A stretch of DNA of 64,000 bases from Pontixanthobacter sp. CEM42 (GTDB lineage: Bacteria > Pseudomonadota > Alphaproteobacteria > Sphingomonadales > Sphingomonadaceae): assembly GCF_017812015.1 (NCBI RefSeq), contig NZ_JADQTN010000002.1, positions 1 through 64,000 on the forward strand, written 5' to 3'. Within the stretch, counting starts at the first letter, position 1. Every line of letters starts with the position of its first letter. The position numbers were made by a program, and so were the translations under genes. The notes beneath the pieces were generated by a model. It saw only the letters and a list, made by a program, of their open reading frames with translations, ran no database searches and was not told the origin of the DNA. Of this stretch, positions 54,165 through 63,998 are shown piece after piece.

Positions 54165-54737
54165 TCAAAACGGGTTCACCGTATAGCCGCGCTGTTGCAG
54201 CAGCGCATGCGCGGTCATTGCTGACAGTGCCGTTTCAACGCCCGGTATCAGATCAGCTTGCTCGATCCCGTATGCCGCGCCGCTTTGACCGCAGAGGATA
54301 AAGCGTACACCGTGATCGAGCATGACGCGGATCATCGCGCCTGACGGGTTTTCGGGAGCTTCTTCTTCCTCGCCCACCGGCTGCCGTGCAGCCCAAGCCA
54401 CATCATTGAGCAAATCCAGCGACGCCTTGCCATGCACCACCACCGCAATGCGGATATTGTCCGGATCGACACCCGCCGCGACATGCATATTGATAAACCG
54501 TGCCGCGCTCTCAAACCCGCGATTTCGGGCCCCTTCTTCGGCCGGTTTAGCGACATCGAAAGCGACCGAAAACTCGGTGTCCGCCGGAACATTGTCGATC
54601 CCTTCAATCGGCGCATGCGGCCCGAAATCTTCAAATACCGGGCCGGTTTTGAACTTGCTCAAATCCTGCGCCGCAGCCGGAGCCGCGATCACCATTGCCG
54701 CCAAAAGTATCAAAATTCGCACTACTGCCTCCATCAT
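54165..54737 (-). CDS. Exported DsrE-family protein in the ruv operon
   Basis: A signal peptide ([19 protein letters not shown]) precedes a DsrE/YchN-like alpha/beta domain with [21 protein letters not shown] and a single cysteine in [13 protein letters not shown]. DsrE proteins take part in sulfur transfer, but an exported version beside ruvA is not explained by that. Its start overlaps the ruvA stop by four bases. The same gene between ruvA and ruvB may be a lineage trait. Confidence 0.8.
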   Translation of the reverse strand: MMEAVVRILILLAAMVIAAPAAAQDLSKFKTGPVFEDFGPHAPIEGIDNVPADTEFSVAFDVAKPAEEGARNRGFESAARFINMHVAAGVDPDNIRIAVVVHGKASLDLLNDVAWAARQPVGEEEEAPENPSGAMIRVMLDHGVRFILCGQSGAAYGIEQADLIPGVETALSAMTAHALLQQRGYTVNPF

Positions 54738-55336
54738 CCCGCCGCCTTCTTCAGCGCCACGCGGATTAGATCGCCCTCGCTTGCGTCAGCACCCAATTCG
54801 TCCTGCGCCTCAGCGACAGCCCTTGCCGCCGCTACCGGTTTGAAGCCGAGATTTTCCAGCGCACTGAGCGCATCCGCACTCGCGCCGCCTGCAGGTGTGA
54901 TCGCCACCGCTGCGCCGCCAGCCGATGCCGGAAGCGCGCCAGCTTTATCTTTCAACTCGTTGACGATCCGGCCCGCCAGTTTCGGCCCGACCCCATTAGC
55001 GCGCGCAACCATGGCAGCATCGCCATTGGCACAGGCGGTTTGAACCTCGGCAGTTGAGAGCGCCGACAGGATCGCCAGCGCGACCTTGCTGCCTACGCCT
55101 TGCACCTGTGTCAGCAAGCGGAACCAGTCGCGCTCCGATGCCTCTGCAAAACCGAGCAGACGCATATCGTTCTCGCTGACTTGCAAATCGGTATAGACCG
55201 TTGCCGCCTCACCCACTTCGCCCAGCGCAGCCAGCGTCTTGGCCGAGCAATGGACCAGATATCCGACCCCCTGAACGTCCAGAACCGCCCAGTCAGTGCC
55301 GGTTTCGTCGAGTAGCCCTTTTAGCTTAGCAATCAT
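54734..55336 (-). CDS. ruvA: Holliday junction DNA-binding protein RuvA
   Basis: RuvA binds the four-way junction and recruits RuvB. The OB-fold is [30 protein letters not shown]; helix-hairpin-helix motifs include [13 protein letters not shown] and [15 protein letters not shown]; domain III ends [25 protein letters not shown]. At 200 residues it is complete. The first gene of the ruv operon; the next genes are not ruvB, which lies about one kilobase downstream. Confidence 0.95.
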   Translation of the reverse strand: MIAKLKGLLDETGTDWAVLDVQGVGYLVHCSAKTLAALGEVGEAATVYTDLQVSENDMRLLGFAEASERDWFRLLTQVQGVGSKVALAILSALSTAEVQTACANGDAAMVARANGVGPKLAGRIVNELKDKAGALPASAGGAAVAITPAGGASADALSALENLGFKPVAAARAVAEAQDELGADASEGDLIRVALKKAAG

Positions 55337-55687
55337 ACGTTACTTTCTGCGCTACCGCTTCGCTATTTGAGCGCGTTATGTTCCTGCCCTGCCGCGAATC
55401 ATTTGGCCAGTGGTAACCGCATCGTTCAGCCTCCCATCCACAAGCCTGAATAGATGGAACAGATGGAACAGGGTCTAATCGCAAATAGTTTTCAGACGAT
55501 CGGCGGACACTTGGGACTGTATCGAGAAGGGGAATAGGAAAGCACATCAGGCAATGATGGCAGATCATTCTCGGGTAGGAAATCGCCCTTGATCGGGAGT
55601 GTGACCGCGAGGCGATCTTTGGTCGCCTCAACTATTGGTGTTTCGACGACGCTCGACACGGACGGAACTTTGCGCGAATAGGCGTGC
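55337..55687. other. 351-bp intergenic region between ruvA and aroC
   Basis: The divergent promoters of ruvA and aroC must lie here. A tandem pair of atggaacag units occurs near 55455-55472. A minus-strand frame of 65 codons (about 55492-55689, starting [11 protein letters not shown]) is open with reasonable codon use but shares its ATG with aroC on the other strand; I treat it as unsupported. Confidence 0.4.
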
Positions 55688-56755
55688 ATGAGCTGGAACA
55701 CTTTTGGACGCGTTTTGCGCTTCACGACTTGGGGGGAAAGCCACGGACCCGCGCTGGGCGCGGTGCTGGACGGCTGCCCGCCCGGATTGGCGCTGAGCGA
55801 AGGCGATATCCAGCCATTCATGGATGCGCGCAAACCCGGTCAATCGAAATTTACGACGCAGCGGAAAGAACCCGACCAGGTCAAAATCCTGTCAGGCGTG
55901 TTCGAGGGAAAGACGACAGGCACCCCGATTTCGCTGGTGATCGAAAATGTCGATCAACGCAGCAAAGACTATTCCGAAGTCGCCAAAGCCTATCGCCCCG
56001 GCCATGCAGACTACGCTTATGATGCAAAGTACGGCTTCCGCGATTATCGGGGCGGCGGTCGCAGTTCAGCGCGCGAAACTGCTGCACGGGTTGCGGCCGG
56101 TTCTGTGGCACGGCTGGTCCTGTCCGAAGTGAAAATCACTGCCTATGTCAGCCAGATCGGCGATGATGAGATTGATCGATCCAACATCGATTTTGCTGAG
56201 ATCGGCAATAACCCGTTCTTCTGCCCTGATCCGGCTGCGGCCAAGCGCTGGGAAACATTGGTTGATGATGCACGCAAGGCCGGATCGTCGCTCGGCGCAG
56301 TAGTCGAATGCGTGGCCGAGGGTGTCCCCGCAGGCTGGGGGGCGCCCGTCTATGCCAAGCTGGATGCGGACCTCGCAGGCGGGATGATGAGCATCAATGC
56401 GGTCAAAGGCGTTGAGATCGGCGACGGTTTCGGTGTGGCCAAACTATCGGGCGAGCAAAACGCCGATCCGATGCGTACAGGCGAGGATGGTCCCGAATTT
56501 GAGGCAAATCATGCGGGCGGTATCTCGGGCGGCATCTCGACCGGACAGCCGGTTGTGTGCCGCGTGGCCTTCAAACCAACCAGTTCGATCCTGACACCTG
56601 TCGAGACAATCGACCGCGACGGAAATAATACCGAAATACGCACCAAAGGCCGCCACGATCCGTGTGTCGGTATTCGCGGAACACCCGTTGTCGAAGCGAT
56701 GATGGCGCTGGTGCTGGCCGATCACAAAATGCTCCACCGCGCGCAATGCGGGTGA
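55688..56755 (+). CDS. aroC: Chorismate synthase AroC
   Basis: AroC makes chorismate from EPSP using reduced flavin. Family motifs: [19 protein letters not shown] near the N-terminus, [29 protein letters not shown] in the middle, and [23 protein letters not shown]. The protein is 355 residues, normal length. Confidence 0.96.
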   Translation: MSWNTFGRVLRFTTWGESHGPALGAVLDGCPPGLALSEGDIQPFMDARKPGQSKFTTQRKEPDQVKILSGVFEGKTTGTPISLVIENVDQRSKDYSEVAKAYRPGHADYAYDAKYGFRDYRGGGRSSARETAARVAAGSVARLVLSEVKITAYVSQIGDDEIDRSNIDFAEIGNNPFFCPDPAAAKRWETLVDDARKAGSSLGAVVECVAEGVPAGWGAPVYAKLDADLAGGMMSINAVKGVEIGDGFGVAKLSGEQNADPMRTGEDGPEFEANHAGGISGGISTGQPVVCRVAFKPTSSILTPVETIDRDGNNTEIRTKGRHDPCVGIRGTPVVEAMMALVLADHKMLHRAQCG

Positions 56756-56762
56756 AACCTAG

Positions 56763-57335
56763 CTACCGATTCCGGCGAAGCACAATATAGAGAGCACCCT
56801 CGCCGCCATGTTTGCGGTGGGCTTTACGGACAGCCGCGATTGAATCGGCGTGATCACCAGCGGCCAACCAATCGAGAATTTTCGCGCGGATGACGCCGCG
56901 TTTGTTTGCGCGGTCTGCTGCCTCAACCGGACGCGGCCTGCCGGTGATAACCAGCACGAGCCGCGCATCCATCGCTTTGGCTTGCCGCATTCCACGATCC
57001 AGCCGTTCATAGGCGGCGTCGACAAAGTGGTCGTGCAGATCGAGCGTGTAGTCGGGCGCAATACTGCCAGCCTTCAGCTTCTTATCCCAATGCGAGTCGA
57101 GGCTTGCGTGACCAATGCGGTGCGGCGGGCGCGGCGATTGCTGGACTGGCGGAAACTTTGGCGGGGCGGGTTGTACGCGCTTCGTTGTTTTGACGAATTT
57201 GCGCGGCGTCTTTGTGGCAGTCTCCGCATTCTCGCTTAGCCGTGGCAGTTCACGCCCGTCCATCGGCTCGACCGAGGATGCCAGATGCACCCAAGCCGCT
57301 TCTTCCTCGGCAGTCAGGCCGCGGGGAAGCTTCAC
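56763..57335 (-). CDS. Smr/MutS2-type endonuclease domain protein
   Basis: The GTG at 57335 overlaps the mltA stop by four bases (GTGA); the longer frame to 57440 lies inside mltA. The N-terminal half is disordered and Pro/Lys-rich. The Smr domain occupies the C-terminal 90 residues: LDLHDHFVDAAYERLDRGM, LVLVITGR and AVRKAHRKHGGEGALYIVL. Smr domains act as nucleases on branched DNA or RNA; the LDLH motif and the HGGEGALY motif are intact. Function here is not known. Confidence 0.85.
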   Translation of the reverse strand: MKLPRGLTAEEEAAWVHLASSVEPMDGRELPRLSENAETATKTPRKFVKTTKRVQPAPPKFPPVQQSPRPPHRIGHASLDSHWDKKLKAGSIAPDYTLDLHDHFVDAAYERLDRGMRQAKAMDARLVLVITGRPRPVEAADRANKRGVIRAKILDWLAAGDHADSIAAVRKAHRKHGGEGALYIVLRRNR

Positions 57336-58507
57336 TTGGTATTGAGACGTTTGACGGTGCCTTTGGGCAGCAGGATATAGGCTGTACCGCGCCCGCTCAT
57401 ACCGCCGGCAATGGTGCGCGCGTCTTCGCCAGCGCCCCAAAAGGTATCAAAGCGGTTCGCGCCTTTGATCGCGCCGCCGGTGTCTTGCGCGATCCACAAT
57501 CCGTCCGCGACATCGCGGTCCAGATCGAGCCATACGGGTGCGCCATAAGGAACAAAGCGCGGATCCACCGCGACCGAACTTTCGCGCCGCACAGGTACGC
57601 CAATCGAACCCAGCGGCCCGTCACCCGTCAATTCGCGGAAGAAAATCCAGCTCTTGTTGAGCCGCATCAGATCACGGCCATCCTCAGGGTTTTCGCGAAT
57701 ATATTGCATGATGCCCTGCATCGACCCGGCATATTGCCCGGGTCCATCACCGAGCAAGCCGCGTTCGCGCATCACCCCACCAATACCGGTATAACCGCGT
57801 CCGTTTTGACCGGCATAACCGATCCGCATGACGCCGCCATCATCCAACTTGAGCCGCCCCGAGCCTTGTATCTGGAGGAAGAACATCTCCACAGGATCAA
57901 CGGCGTAGGCGATTTCCAGCCCGCGCCCTTCCAGCGCACCTTCTTCGATTGCGGTCCGGTCAAAATATTGAACGAAGTCGCCATTTGCATCGATCCGGCC
58001 CAACGGTGGGCGTCCAGTCCGCTCAGCCTCCGGCGTACTATCCGGCCACCTGCGGATCAGATCGCCAGGTATCGCATAGACCGGTACTTCACAGCCCGGC
58101 TTACGCGTCCGGCATCCGCGAATTTCGGGCTCGAAATAGCCCGTAGCAAAAGCCTCGCCCGATCCGATCTGTGCGGTTTCGAAGTAAGTCTGGAAGAAAT
58201 TCGCCGCATTGCCCTTGGCGGCGGGCGCGGCGTCGCAAGCCGCCTGCCAATCACTCTGGCGGGTCAATCCGGTTCTGTCATCGCGCCGCAGCAAAGTCGG
58301 GCAGGACTCTATGAACGATCTCAGGCCTGCCTCGGCATCGCTCGTACCAAGCCCAAAGCTGCTCACTGCCGGACCGGACTTTACACCAGCCAGCCGCGCG
58401 CTGGTGACATCAATTGGGTTCGGGGTGCTTTCGGGAATAATCCGCCCGCAAGCAGCCAACAATGCCAGCGAGCCGAACGCTATGATGGCCCGTGGCAATG
58501 ACTGCAT
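57332..58507 (-). CDS. mltA: Membrane-bound lytic murein transglycosylase A
   Basis: The lipobox LLAAC with Cys near residue 20 marks a lipoprotein. The MltA domain contains GYFEPEIRGCR, the beta-barrel domain with LDLDRDVADGLWIAQDTGGAIKG near the C-terminus including the catalytic Asp, and FWGAGEDARTIAG (3D domain). It cleaves peptidoglycan glycan strands during growth and recycling. The gene overlaps the Smr gene by four bases and starts seven bases after the Tim44-like gene. Confidence 0.93.
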   Translation of the reverse strand: MQSLPRAIIAFGSLALLAACGRIIPESTPNPIDVTSARLAGVKSGPAVSSFGLGTSDAEAGLRSFIESCPTLLRRDDRTGLTRQSDWQAACDAAPAAKGNAANFFQTYFETAQIGSGEAFATGYFEPEIRGCRTRKPGCEVPVYAIPGDLIRRWPDSTPEAERTGRPPLGRIDANGDFVQYFDRTAIEEGALEGRGLEIAYAVDPVEMFFLQIQGSGRLKLDDGGVMRIGYAGQNGRGYTGIGGVMRERGLLGDGPGQYAGSMQGIMQYIRENPEDGRDLMRLNKSWIFFRELTGDGPLGSIGVPVRRESSVAVDPRFVPYGAPVWLDLDRDVADGLWIAQDTGGAIKGANRFDTFWGAGEDARTIAGGMSGRGTAYILLPKGTVKRLNTK

Positions 58508-58514
58508 GGCGTGA

Positions 58515-59174
58515 TCAGCCCTCGTCGGTTTCGTCGAGCAGCCAGTCCGGATCGGTCGAGTTCACATCGCGCATGAATGTCCAGATGTCGCGGCTTTCCA
58601 CCGCATCATCAAGCGAGCCAGCGATCATATTGCCATCCTTGTCATAGGTTACGGCAGCGATATCGGCCACGAAGCGAACAGCGACGCGGGCCATCGTTCC
58701 GTCGAGCGAAGCGCGATCAATCACTGCTTCTTCGATCCTGATCAGGCGGTTGTCGAGCTTTTCGCCAGCTTCTTCGCGTGCAGTGATCGCACCGTCGAAG
58801 CTTTCATAGACATCATCGTCGCACAGCTCTTTTAGAGTTTCGCGGTCGCCTTTCCAGAATGCTTCAAGAACCATTCCGTAAGCGCCTTTCGCGCCTTCGA
58901 CGAAGCCCGTGATGTCGAAGCGGCTATCAGCAGCCGCAATCTCACGAACGCCGCGCTCTACCGCCGGAATCACATCGGGCATGCCATCAAATTGCGATTC
59001 TGCATTGGGTGCGGGTTTGCGTTGCGGCACTGCTGCTGGCGGTGGCGGTTGCGCCGGATCGAAGCGATTGGGGATCGATTCCTCTTCATGCTCGGCACGG
59101 CGGCCCAACACTGAGTAGAGACGCAAGCCCAAAAAGGCTGCGATCATAGCGAGGATAACGATTTCAAAAATCAC
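58515..59174 (-). CDS. Tim44/TimA-like membrane protein
   Basis: Start is GTG at 59174. One N-terminal membrane helix (FEIVILAMIAAFLGLRLYSVLG) is followed by a Pro/Glu-rich linker and a Tim44-like domain near residues 85-210 with AYGMVLEAFWKGDRETLKELCDDDVYESF. In alphaproteobacteria this family is near secB and is proposed as an inner-membrane adaptor related to mitochondrial Tim44; its function is not settled. Divergent from secB. Confidence 0.85.
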   Translation of the reverse strand: MIFEIVILAMIAAFLGLRLYSVLGRRAEHEEESIPNRFDPAQPPPPAAVPQRKPAPNAESQFDGMPDVIPAVERGVREIAAADSRFDITGFVEGAKGAYGMVLEAFWKGDRETLKELCDDDVYESFDGAITAREEAGEKLDNRLIRIEEAVIDRASLDGTMARVAVRFVADIAAVTYDKDGNMIAGSLDDAVESRDIWTFMRDVNSTDPDWLLDETDEG

Positions 59175-59436
59175 GATAAATACCTGTTTTGCGACATTCG
59201 AGACGGAGCCAAGATGCTCTTATCCCTAATCTATTACCATTCCTGCCTTAAATAGGGACTGAATACAAATGAACAACGGCAATTTGCGGTTTTTGCGGGC
59301 TGTTTTCGCTCCTATTGCATCCGAGGGTGCGTCACACGTTGCGGGCGTTGCGCTTGAATGCTAGGCGCGCGGCCAAACCCGCATAAAACCCGGATGGGGC
59401 GGACAACAACCTAACCAGAATGAAAGACGAAACGAC

Positions 59437-59961
59437 ATGGCCGACGAAGGCGACGTTCTTACCGACCTGAATATGGACCCTGCACCCAATGGCGAAGATA
59501 CCGGCCCGGTTGCTGGCATCATCTCGCAATATGTGAAGGATCTTTCGGTCGAAAACCCGCATGCGCCGGAGAGCTTCCAATGGGAAGACCAGCCGCATAT
59601 CGATCTGCAATTCAACATTGGCGCAAAGCCGATCAATGACGAAATTCACGAGATCGAGTTGAAAGTGAATGTCACTGCCAAATGTGAAAAAGGCAGTGCT
59701 TACCTGATCGAGCTGTCCTATTGCGGTCTCGCCGGAATGCGCAATTTGCCGGACGAACAAATGCATGCATTTATGTATGCCGAGGCTCCGCGCCTTATGT
59801 TCCCATTCGCACGCCGCGTCATTGCCGATGCATCGCGCGATGCCGGCTTCCCGCCGCTGACACTCGACCCGATCGATTTCAACGGCCTGTATATGCAGCA
59901 ATTGCAGCAGAAGGCGCAGCAAGACGCCGAAGCTGGCGGCGCGCCAGCAGGCAACGCGTAA
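59437..59961 (+). CDS. secB: Protein-export chaperone SecB
   Basis: SecB is a cytosolic tetrameric chaperone that delivers preproteins to SecA. The signature ISQYVKDLSVENPHAPESFQW near residue 27 and the PYIRRVI-like C-terminal stretch LMFPFARRVIADASRDAGFPPLTLDPIDF are clear. The acidic N-terminus and Gly/Ala-rich tail are normal. At 174 residues it has the usual length. Confidence 0.95.
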   Translation: MADEGDVLTDLNMDPAPNGEDTGPVAGIISQYVKDLSVENPHAPESFQWEDQPHIDLQFNIGAKPINDEIHEIELKVNVTAKCEKGSAYLIELSYCGLAGMRNLPDEQMHAFMYAEAPRLMFPFARRVIADASRDAGFPPLTLDPIDFNGLYMQQLQQKAQQDAEAGGAPAGNA

Positions 59962-59989
59962 GCGACTGGATGGTAGCGGGCACTCAATC

Positions 59990-61561
59990 ATGAGCCTGCT
60001 CAAAAACGTCGGAACTATCGGCGGCCTGACTGCGGTCAGCCGCCTGTTCGGCTTCGTCCGGGATATTTTGGTCGCAAGAGTGTTGGGCGCAACCGCCATG
60101 GGCGACGCGTGGCAGCTCGCCTTTATGCTGCCCAATATCTTTCGGCGATTGTTCGCCGAGGGAGCCTTCGCCAGCGCGTTCGTCCCGCTGTTTAACCGGC
60201 GGATGAAGGAAGATGGCGACGTCAGCGAGGCGCGCGCCTTCGCCGAAAACGTACTTGCAGTTCTCCTGCCGATCCTGATTGTCTTCGGTGCAATTGCGCT
60301 GATGGTGATGCCGTGGGTGGTCGAATATTTTGCTCCTGACGGCTTGGCCGCAGACGGCGATAGCCTGGCCATCGCGACAATGATGGCGCGGATCACTTTC
60401 CCCTATCTGCTGTTTATGAGCCTCGCGACGGTATTCGCCGCCGTGCTCAACAGTCTGTCGCGCTTTGCAGCTGCAGCCGCTGCGCCCATCCTGCTCAACA
60501 TCTGCTTGATTGCGGCGTTGTCCTATGGCGCGACGCTGGACAGCGGCCTCGCTGCACGGCGCGAAACCGCGACATTTATGGCGTTCGCCTTGTCGCTATC
60601 GGGCTTCCTGCAGCTGGTCTGGCTGATCGTCTGGATGCGCAAAGCTGGTTTCCGGATCGGATTGGTCGCGCCAAAACTAACCAGCGGCGTGAAGGAATTG
60701 GGCGTGCTGGTCGTTCCGGCAATCTTTGGCGCGGGCGTTTATCAGATCAGCCGTTTCATCGACTTGTTCTTCCTCTCCACACTTCCTGTCGGCAGCTACA
60801 CCTATCTCGCCATGGCGGACCGTTGGAATCAATTGCCACTCGGCATTATCGGCATCGCGCTCGGCACTGCGATCTTGCCTGCCCTCTCTCGTTATCTGTC
60901 GCGAGAGGAAGGTGAAGAGGCACAGCGTCTGCAATCCAATGCGGTGGAATTGTCGATGCTGCTCACCGTGCCGTCGGCAGTGGCGCTGTTCATTACCGGC
61001 AGCGCTTTCACCCGCGTTTTCTTCGGCGGCGGTGCATTCACTAATGAGGATGCGCTCATCACGGGTACTGTAGTTTCGGGATTGGTCATTGGCCTGCCTG
61101 CCTATGTGTTAATCAAAGTGCTCACGCCGAATTTCTTCGCTCGCAAAGATACGCGCACGCCGGTCTACACGGCGGCGGCTTCGCTGGTGGTGACAGTCGG
61201 GCTCAATATCCTGCTGGTGCCGACCTATGGCGTACTGGCTCTGGCGATTGCTGGCGCGGTCGGGGCGTGGTGCAATGTAACGTTGCTCTACATCATTCTG
61301 GTGAAACGGGATTACTTCCACCTGACCGGTCAAATTCTCGGGAAGCTCATCAGAATTGCTGTCGCAGCGGCGGTCATGGGCGCAGCGCTGTGGTTCGTGA
61401 TGCCGATGCTCGATCCCTATTTTTCGGGCAGCTTTGTTGAGAAAGCAGGCAGCATATCGGCAGTGATGCTGACCGGCATCGTCACCTTTGGAATTGCGGC
61501 GATTGCATTACGAGTGCTTGACCGCGCGACGATTGCTCGGCTTATGCAGCGGCAAGGCTAA
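59990..61561 (+). CDS. murJ: Lipid II flippase MurJ (MviN)
   Basis: MurJ flips lipid II across the inner membrane. It has about 14 membrane helices and the family features GGLTAVSRLFGFVRDILVARVLGATAMGDAW at the start, RRLFAEGAFASAFVPLF, and RFIDLFFLSTLPVGSYTYLAMADRWNQLPLG. Length of 523 is normal. It starts 28 bases after secB and is followed 36 bases later by trpS, so the three may be co-transcribed. Confidence 0.95.
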   Translation: MSLLKNVGTIGGLTAVSRLFGFVRDILVARVLGATAMGDAWQLAFMLPNIFRRLFAEGAFASAFVPLFNRRMKEDGDVSEARAFAENVLAVLLPILIVFGAIALMVMPWVVEYFAPDGLAADGDSLAIATMMARITFPYLLFMSLATVFAAVLNSLSRFAAAAAAPILLNICLIAALSYGATLDSGLAARRETATFMAFALSLSGFLQLVWLIVWMRKAGFRIGLVAPKLTSGVKELGVLVVPAIFGAGVYQISRFIDLFFLSTLPVGSYTYLAMADRWNQLPLGIIGIALGTAILPALSRYLSREEGEEAQRLQSNAVELSMLLTVPSAVALFITGSAFTRVFFGGGAFTNEDALITGTVVSGLVIGLPAYVLIKVLTPNFFARKDTRTPVYTAAASLVVTVGLNILLVPTYGVLALAIAGAVGAWCNVTLLYIILVKRDYFHLTGQILGKLIRIAVAAAVMGAALWFVMPMLDPYFSGSFVEKAGSISAVMLTGIVTFGIAAIALRVLDRATIARLMQRQG

Positions 61562-61597
61562 GCACCCCGCTTCGCCCACCAATATTTAGGACAGATA

Positions 61598-62626
61598 ATG
61601 CGAGTCGTTTCCGGCATCCAACCCACAGGCAATCTCCATCTCGGCAATTACCTTGGTGCGATCCGCAATTGGGTAAAGATGCAGGATGATATCGCGGCCA
61701 GCGGCGAAGAGGGCAGCGAATGCTTGTTCTTCCTCGCCGATCTGCACGCCATCTCGATGCCGCATGATCCGGCTGAATTGAAAGCGGGAACGCTCGAAAT
61801 GGTTGCGGCCTTGGTCGCTTGCGGGATTGATCCGAACAAATCGGTGCTGTTCAATCAGGCGCAAGTGCCCGCTCATACCGAATTGCAGTGGTTGCTGACG
61901 GGTACTGCGCGGATGGGTTGGCTCAACCGGATGACGCAGTTCAAGGACAAGTCCGGCAAAAACCGTGAAGGCGCGAGCATTGCCCTGTTCAGCTATCCCG
62001 TGCTGCAAGCCGCTGACGTGCTGCTGTATCAGGCCACGCACGTGCCCGTAGGCGATGACCAAAAACAGCATCTTGAACTCGCCCGCGACATTGCGCAGAA
62101 ATTCAACAATGACTTTTGTGAAGAGGACACGCCTGTCTTCACTCTGCCCGAGCCTTATATCCCGCCGCAGGCAGCGCGGATTATGAGCCTGCGCGACGGC
62201 AGCGCAAAGATGAGCAAATCCGACCCGTCCGAAATGAGCCGGATCAATCTGTCCGACGATGCCGACATGATCATGAAGAAAGTCAAGAAGGCTAAATCAG
62301 ATGCCGATGCCCTGCCATCAGAAAAGGCCGGACTTGAAGGCCGGCCCGAAGCGCTCAACCTGGTGACGATCTACGCCGCGATTACCGGTGAAAGTGTGCA
62401 AACGGTGCTTGGCGAATTTGGCGGCGAAGGGTTTGGTAAGTTCAAACCAGCGCTCGGTGAAGTGCTGGCGGAAACGCTTGCACCGATCTCGGCGCGCTTC
62501 CGTGACCTCAAGTCAGACCGCGAATCGCTCGATGCGATTCTGGCACGCGGCGCTGCCAAAGCACGCGAACGTGGAGCCGACACGCTCGACAATGCTTATA
62601 AGGCGTTGGGGTTTGTACGCGGCTGA
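61598..62626 (+). CDS. trpS: Tryptophanyl-tRNA synthetase
   Basis: Class Ic synthetase of 342 residues. The HIGH-like motif is GNLHLGNY near residue 11, the KMSKS motif is AKMSKSDPS near residue 205, and the N-terminal start is MRVVSGIQPTGNLHLG. The insertion region and PVGDDQKQHLELARDIA are typical. GGACAG lies upstream of the ATG. Confidence 0.96.
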   Translation: MRVVSGIQPTGNLHLGNYLGAIRNWVKMQDDIAASGEEGSECLFFLADLHAISMPHDPAELKAGTLEMVAALVACGIDPNKSVLFNQAQVPAHTELQWLLTGTARMGWLNRMTQFKDKSGKNREGASIALFSYPVLQAADVLLYQATHVPVGDDQKQHLELARDIAQKFNNDFCEEDTPVFTLPEPYIPPQAARIMSLRDGSAKMSKSDPSEMSRINLSDDADMIMKKVKKAKSDADALPSEKAGLEGRPEALNLVTIYAAITGESVQTVLGEFGGEGFGKFKPALGEVLAETLAPISARFRDLKSDRESLDAILARGAAKARERGADTLDNAYKALGFVRG

Positions 62627-62769
62627 TTCCACTGAAAAATAACGAATTTCCGAACCGAACCGTTCAAAGTTGGTTCAGACGCAGCCTTTACAATACACGC
62701 CGTAAGTGACAGCCTTTACGCGTCGGGGGACGCCGCGCTGGCACTCAGATTTCGAAAGGGCGCATCATC

Positions 62770-63483
62770 ATGTCGCAAATGACAGCATCAAAGAAACGCT
62801 TCGCAAGGATGGCCATGGTGCCATTGCTGCTGGTCAGTCTGGGCGCATGTGCGACCACTGGCTTCAAAGCCGACGTGTCGCGTTTCCAAAGCCAACTCCC
62901 GGCACCGCAGGGACAGACTTTTGCCGTTGTTGCCGACGACCCTGCACTGGCTGGCGGGCTCGAATTCTCGCTCTATGCCGATCTGGTGGAAGAGCAAATG
63001 GCGCGACTTGGTTATGTTCAAGGATCGCCCGAGAGTGCCAATTTGTTGGTTCGCTTTGACTATGGCGTGGACAAGGGCCGCGAGCGGGTTCGCTCCACCG
63101 GATTTGTCGATCCCTACTATGGCGCATGGGGCCGGTACCGTCCCTATTACCGTTCACCATTCCGCACCCGCAGCCGTTTCGGCTATCGTGGATTCCGCGG
63201 ATCACGCGCATGGGGCTTCGGCTTCTATGATCCATGGTTCGGCGGTCCAGAAGTGCGCAGCTATACAGTATACACCAGCGGGGTTGATATGAAGATCGAC
63301 AATGCTGCCGATGGCAGCCGCTTGTTCGAAGGCAAGGCCGAAGCGGTCTCCACCTCCAACCGCCTGCAATATCTCGTCCCCAATCTGGTCGAAGCAATGT
63401 TTACCGACTTCCCCGGCAATTCGGGCGAGACACTGCGCATATCGATCAAGCCTGAAGAGACCAAAGTGCGCCGCGTCAATTGA
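62770..63483 (+). CDS. DUF4136 lipoprotein
   Basis: The lipobox LGAC (Cys near residue 27) marks a lipoprotein. The DUF4136 domain spans the mature part, with a strand pattern of LPAPQGQTFAVVADDPALAGGLEF and ANLLVRFDYGVDKGRER. A Tyr/Arg/Gly-rich insert of about 40 residues (FVDPYYGAWGRYRPYYRSPFR region) is typical of this group. The role is unknown, probably envelope-related. Confidence 0.85.
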   Translation: MSQMTASKKRFARMAMVPLLLVSLGACATTGFKADVSRFQSQLPAPQGQTFAVVADDPALAGGLEFSLYADLVEEQMARLGYVQGSPESANLLVRFDYGVDKGRERVRSTGFVDPYYGAWGRYRPYYRSPFRTRSRFGYRGFRGSRAWGFGFYDPWFGGPEVRSYTVYTSGVDMKIDNAADGSRLFEGKAEAVSTSNRLQYLVPNLVEAMFTDFPGNSGETLRISIKPEETKVRRVN

Positions 63484-63508
63484 TCGGGTAACTTTGGATA
63501 TGAGTTTG

Positions 63509-63541
63509 AAAGGCGGGCTGGAAACGGCCCGCCTTTTCTTT
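63509..63541 (+). terminator. Rho-independent terminator after DUF4136 gene
   Basis: A 10-bp stem (aaaggcgggc/gcccgccttt) is followed by TCTTTT. Confidence 0.9.
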
Positions 63542-63572
63542 TGTCTGCCGCGGTGGCAAACGCTCCGTGATC

Positions 63573-63998
63573 ATGTCCTCAAGAACTTGGCAGACTATGG
63601 TAGTATATGCGGCTCTTTTTGCGGTCGCAGCGTTCGCGCTCAATTGGTTCGAATACGGCCATCTCACAGGCAAGTTCGGAACAGACGCCTATATCGGGTT
63701 TCTTGCGCTTGCATTCATATCGCTCGGCGTATGGGTCGGTAACCGGCTGACACGAAAAACCGCGCCACAAGATTTCGAGCGCAATCACGCCGCGCTGCGT
63801 TCGCTCAAAATTTCCGACCGTGAGCTAGAAGTGCTGGAAGCGATCGCGAGCGGACAAACCAACAAAGAGATCGCGCGCACTCTCAATATCTCACCCAATA
63901 CGATCAAAACTCACGTTGCCAGCCTATTCTCCAAGCTGGAAGTCGACCGACGCATGCTAGCAATCGAAAAAGCCAAATCGTTGCAGCTAATCGCCTGA
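63573..63998 (+). CDS. Membrane-anchored LuxR-type HTH regulator
   Basis: Two predicted membrane helices (residues 8-27 and 38-58) precede a LuxR-type helix-turn-helix near residues 80-135: ISDRELEVLEAIASGQTNKEIARTLNISPNTIKTHVASLFSKL. There is no receiver or ligand-binding domain, so any signal must come from the membrane. The ATG at 63573 replaces a GTG six bases upstream. The gene ends two bases before the window edge. Confidence 0.85.
   Translation: MSSRTWQTMVVYAALFAVAAFALNWFEYGHLTGKFGTDAYIGFLALAFISLGVWVGNRLTRKTAPQDFERNHAALRSLKISDRELEVLEAIASGQTNKEIARTLNISPNTIKTHVASLFSKLEVDRRMLAIEKAKSLQLIA

Noticed and set aside
55492-55689. Minus-strand 65-codon frame upstream of aroC
   Set aside because: Codon use is fair but its ATG is the palindromic partner of the aroC start and there is no ribosome-binding site or family match.
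57212-58501. Antisense frame of about 430 codons opposite mltA
   Set aside because: mltA is clearly recognised, with a lipobox and catalytic region; the antisense product has no family resemblance and arises from GC-biased codon positions.
59332-60396. Minus-strand frame of about 350 codons across secB and the start of murJ
   Set aside because: Both secB and murJ are unmistakable on the plus strand; the opposite frame has no recognisable domain.
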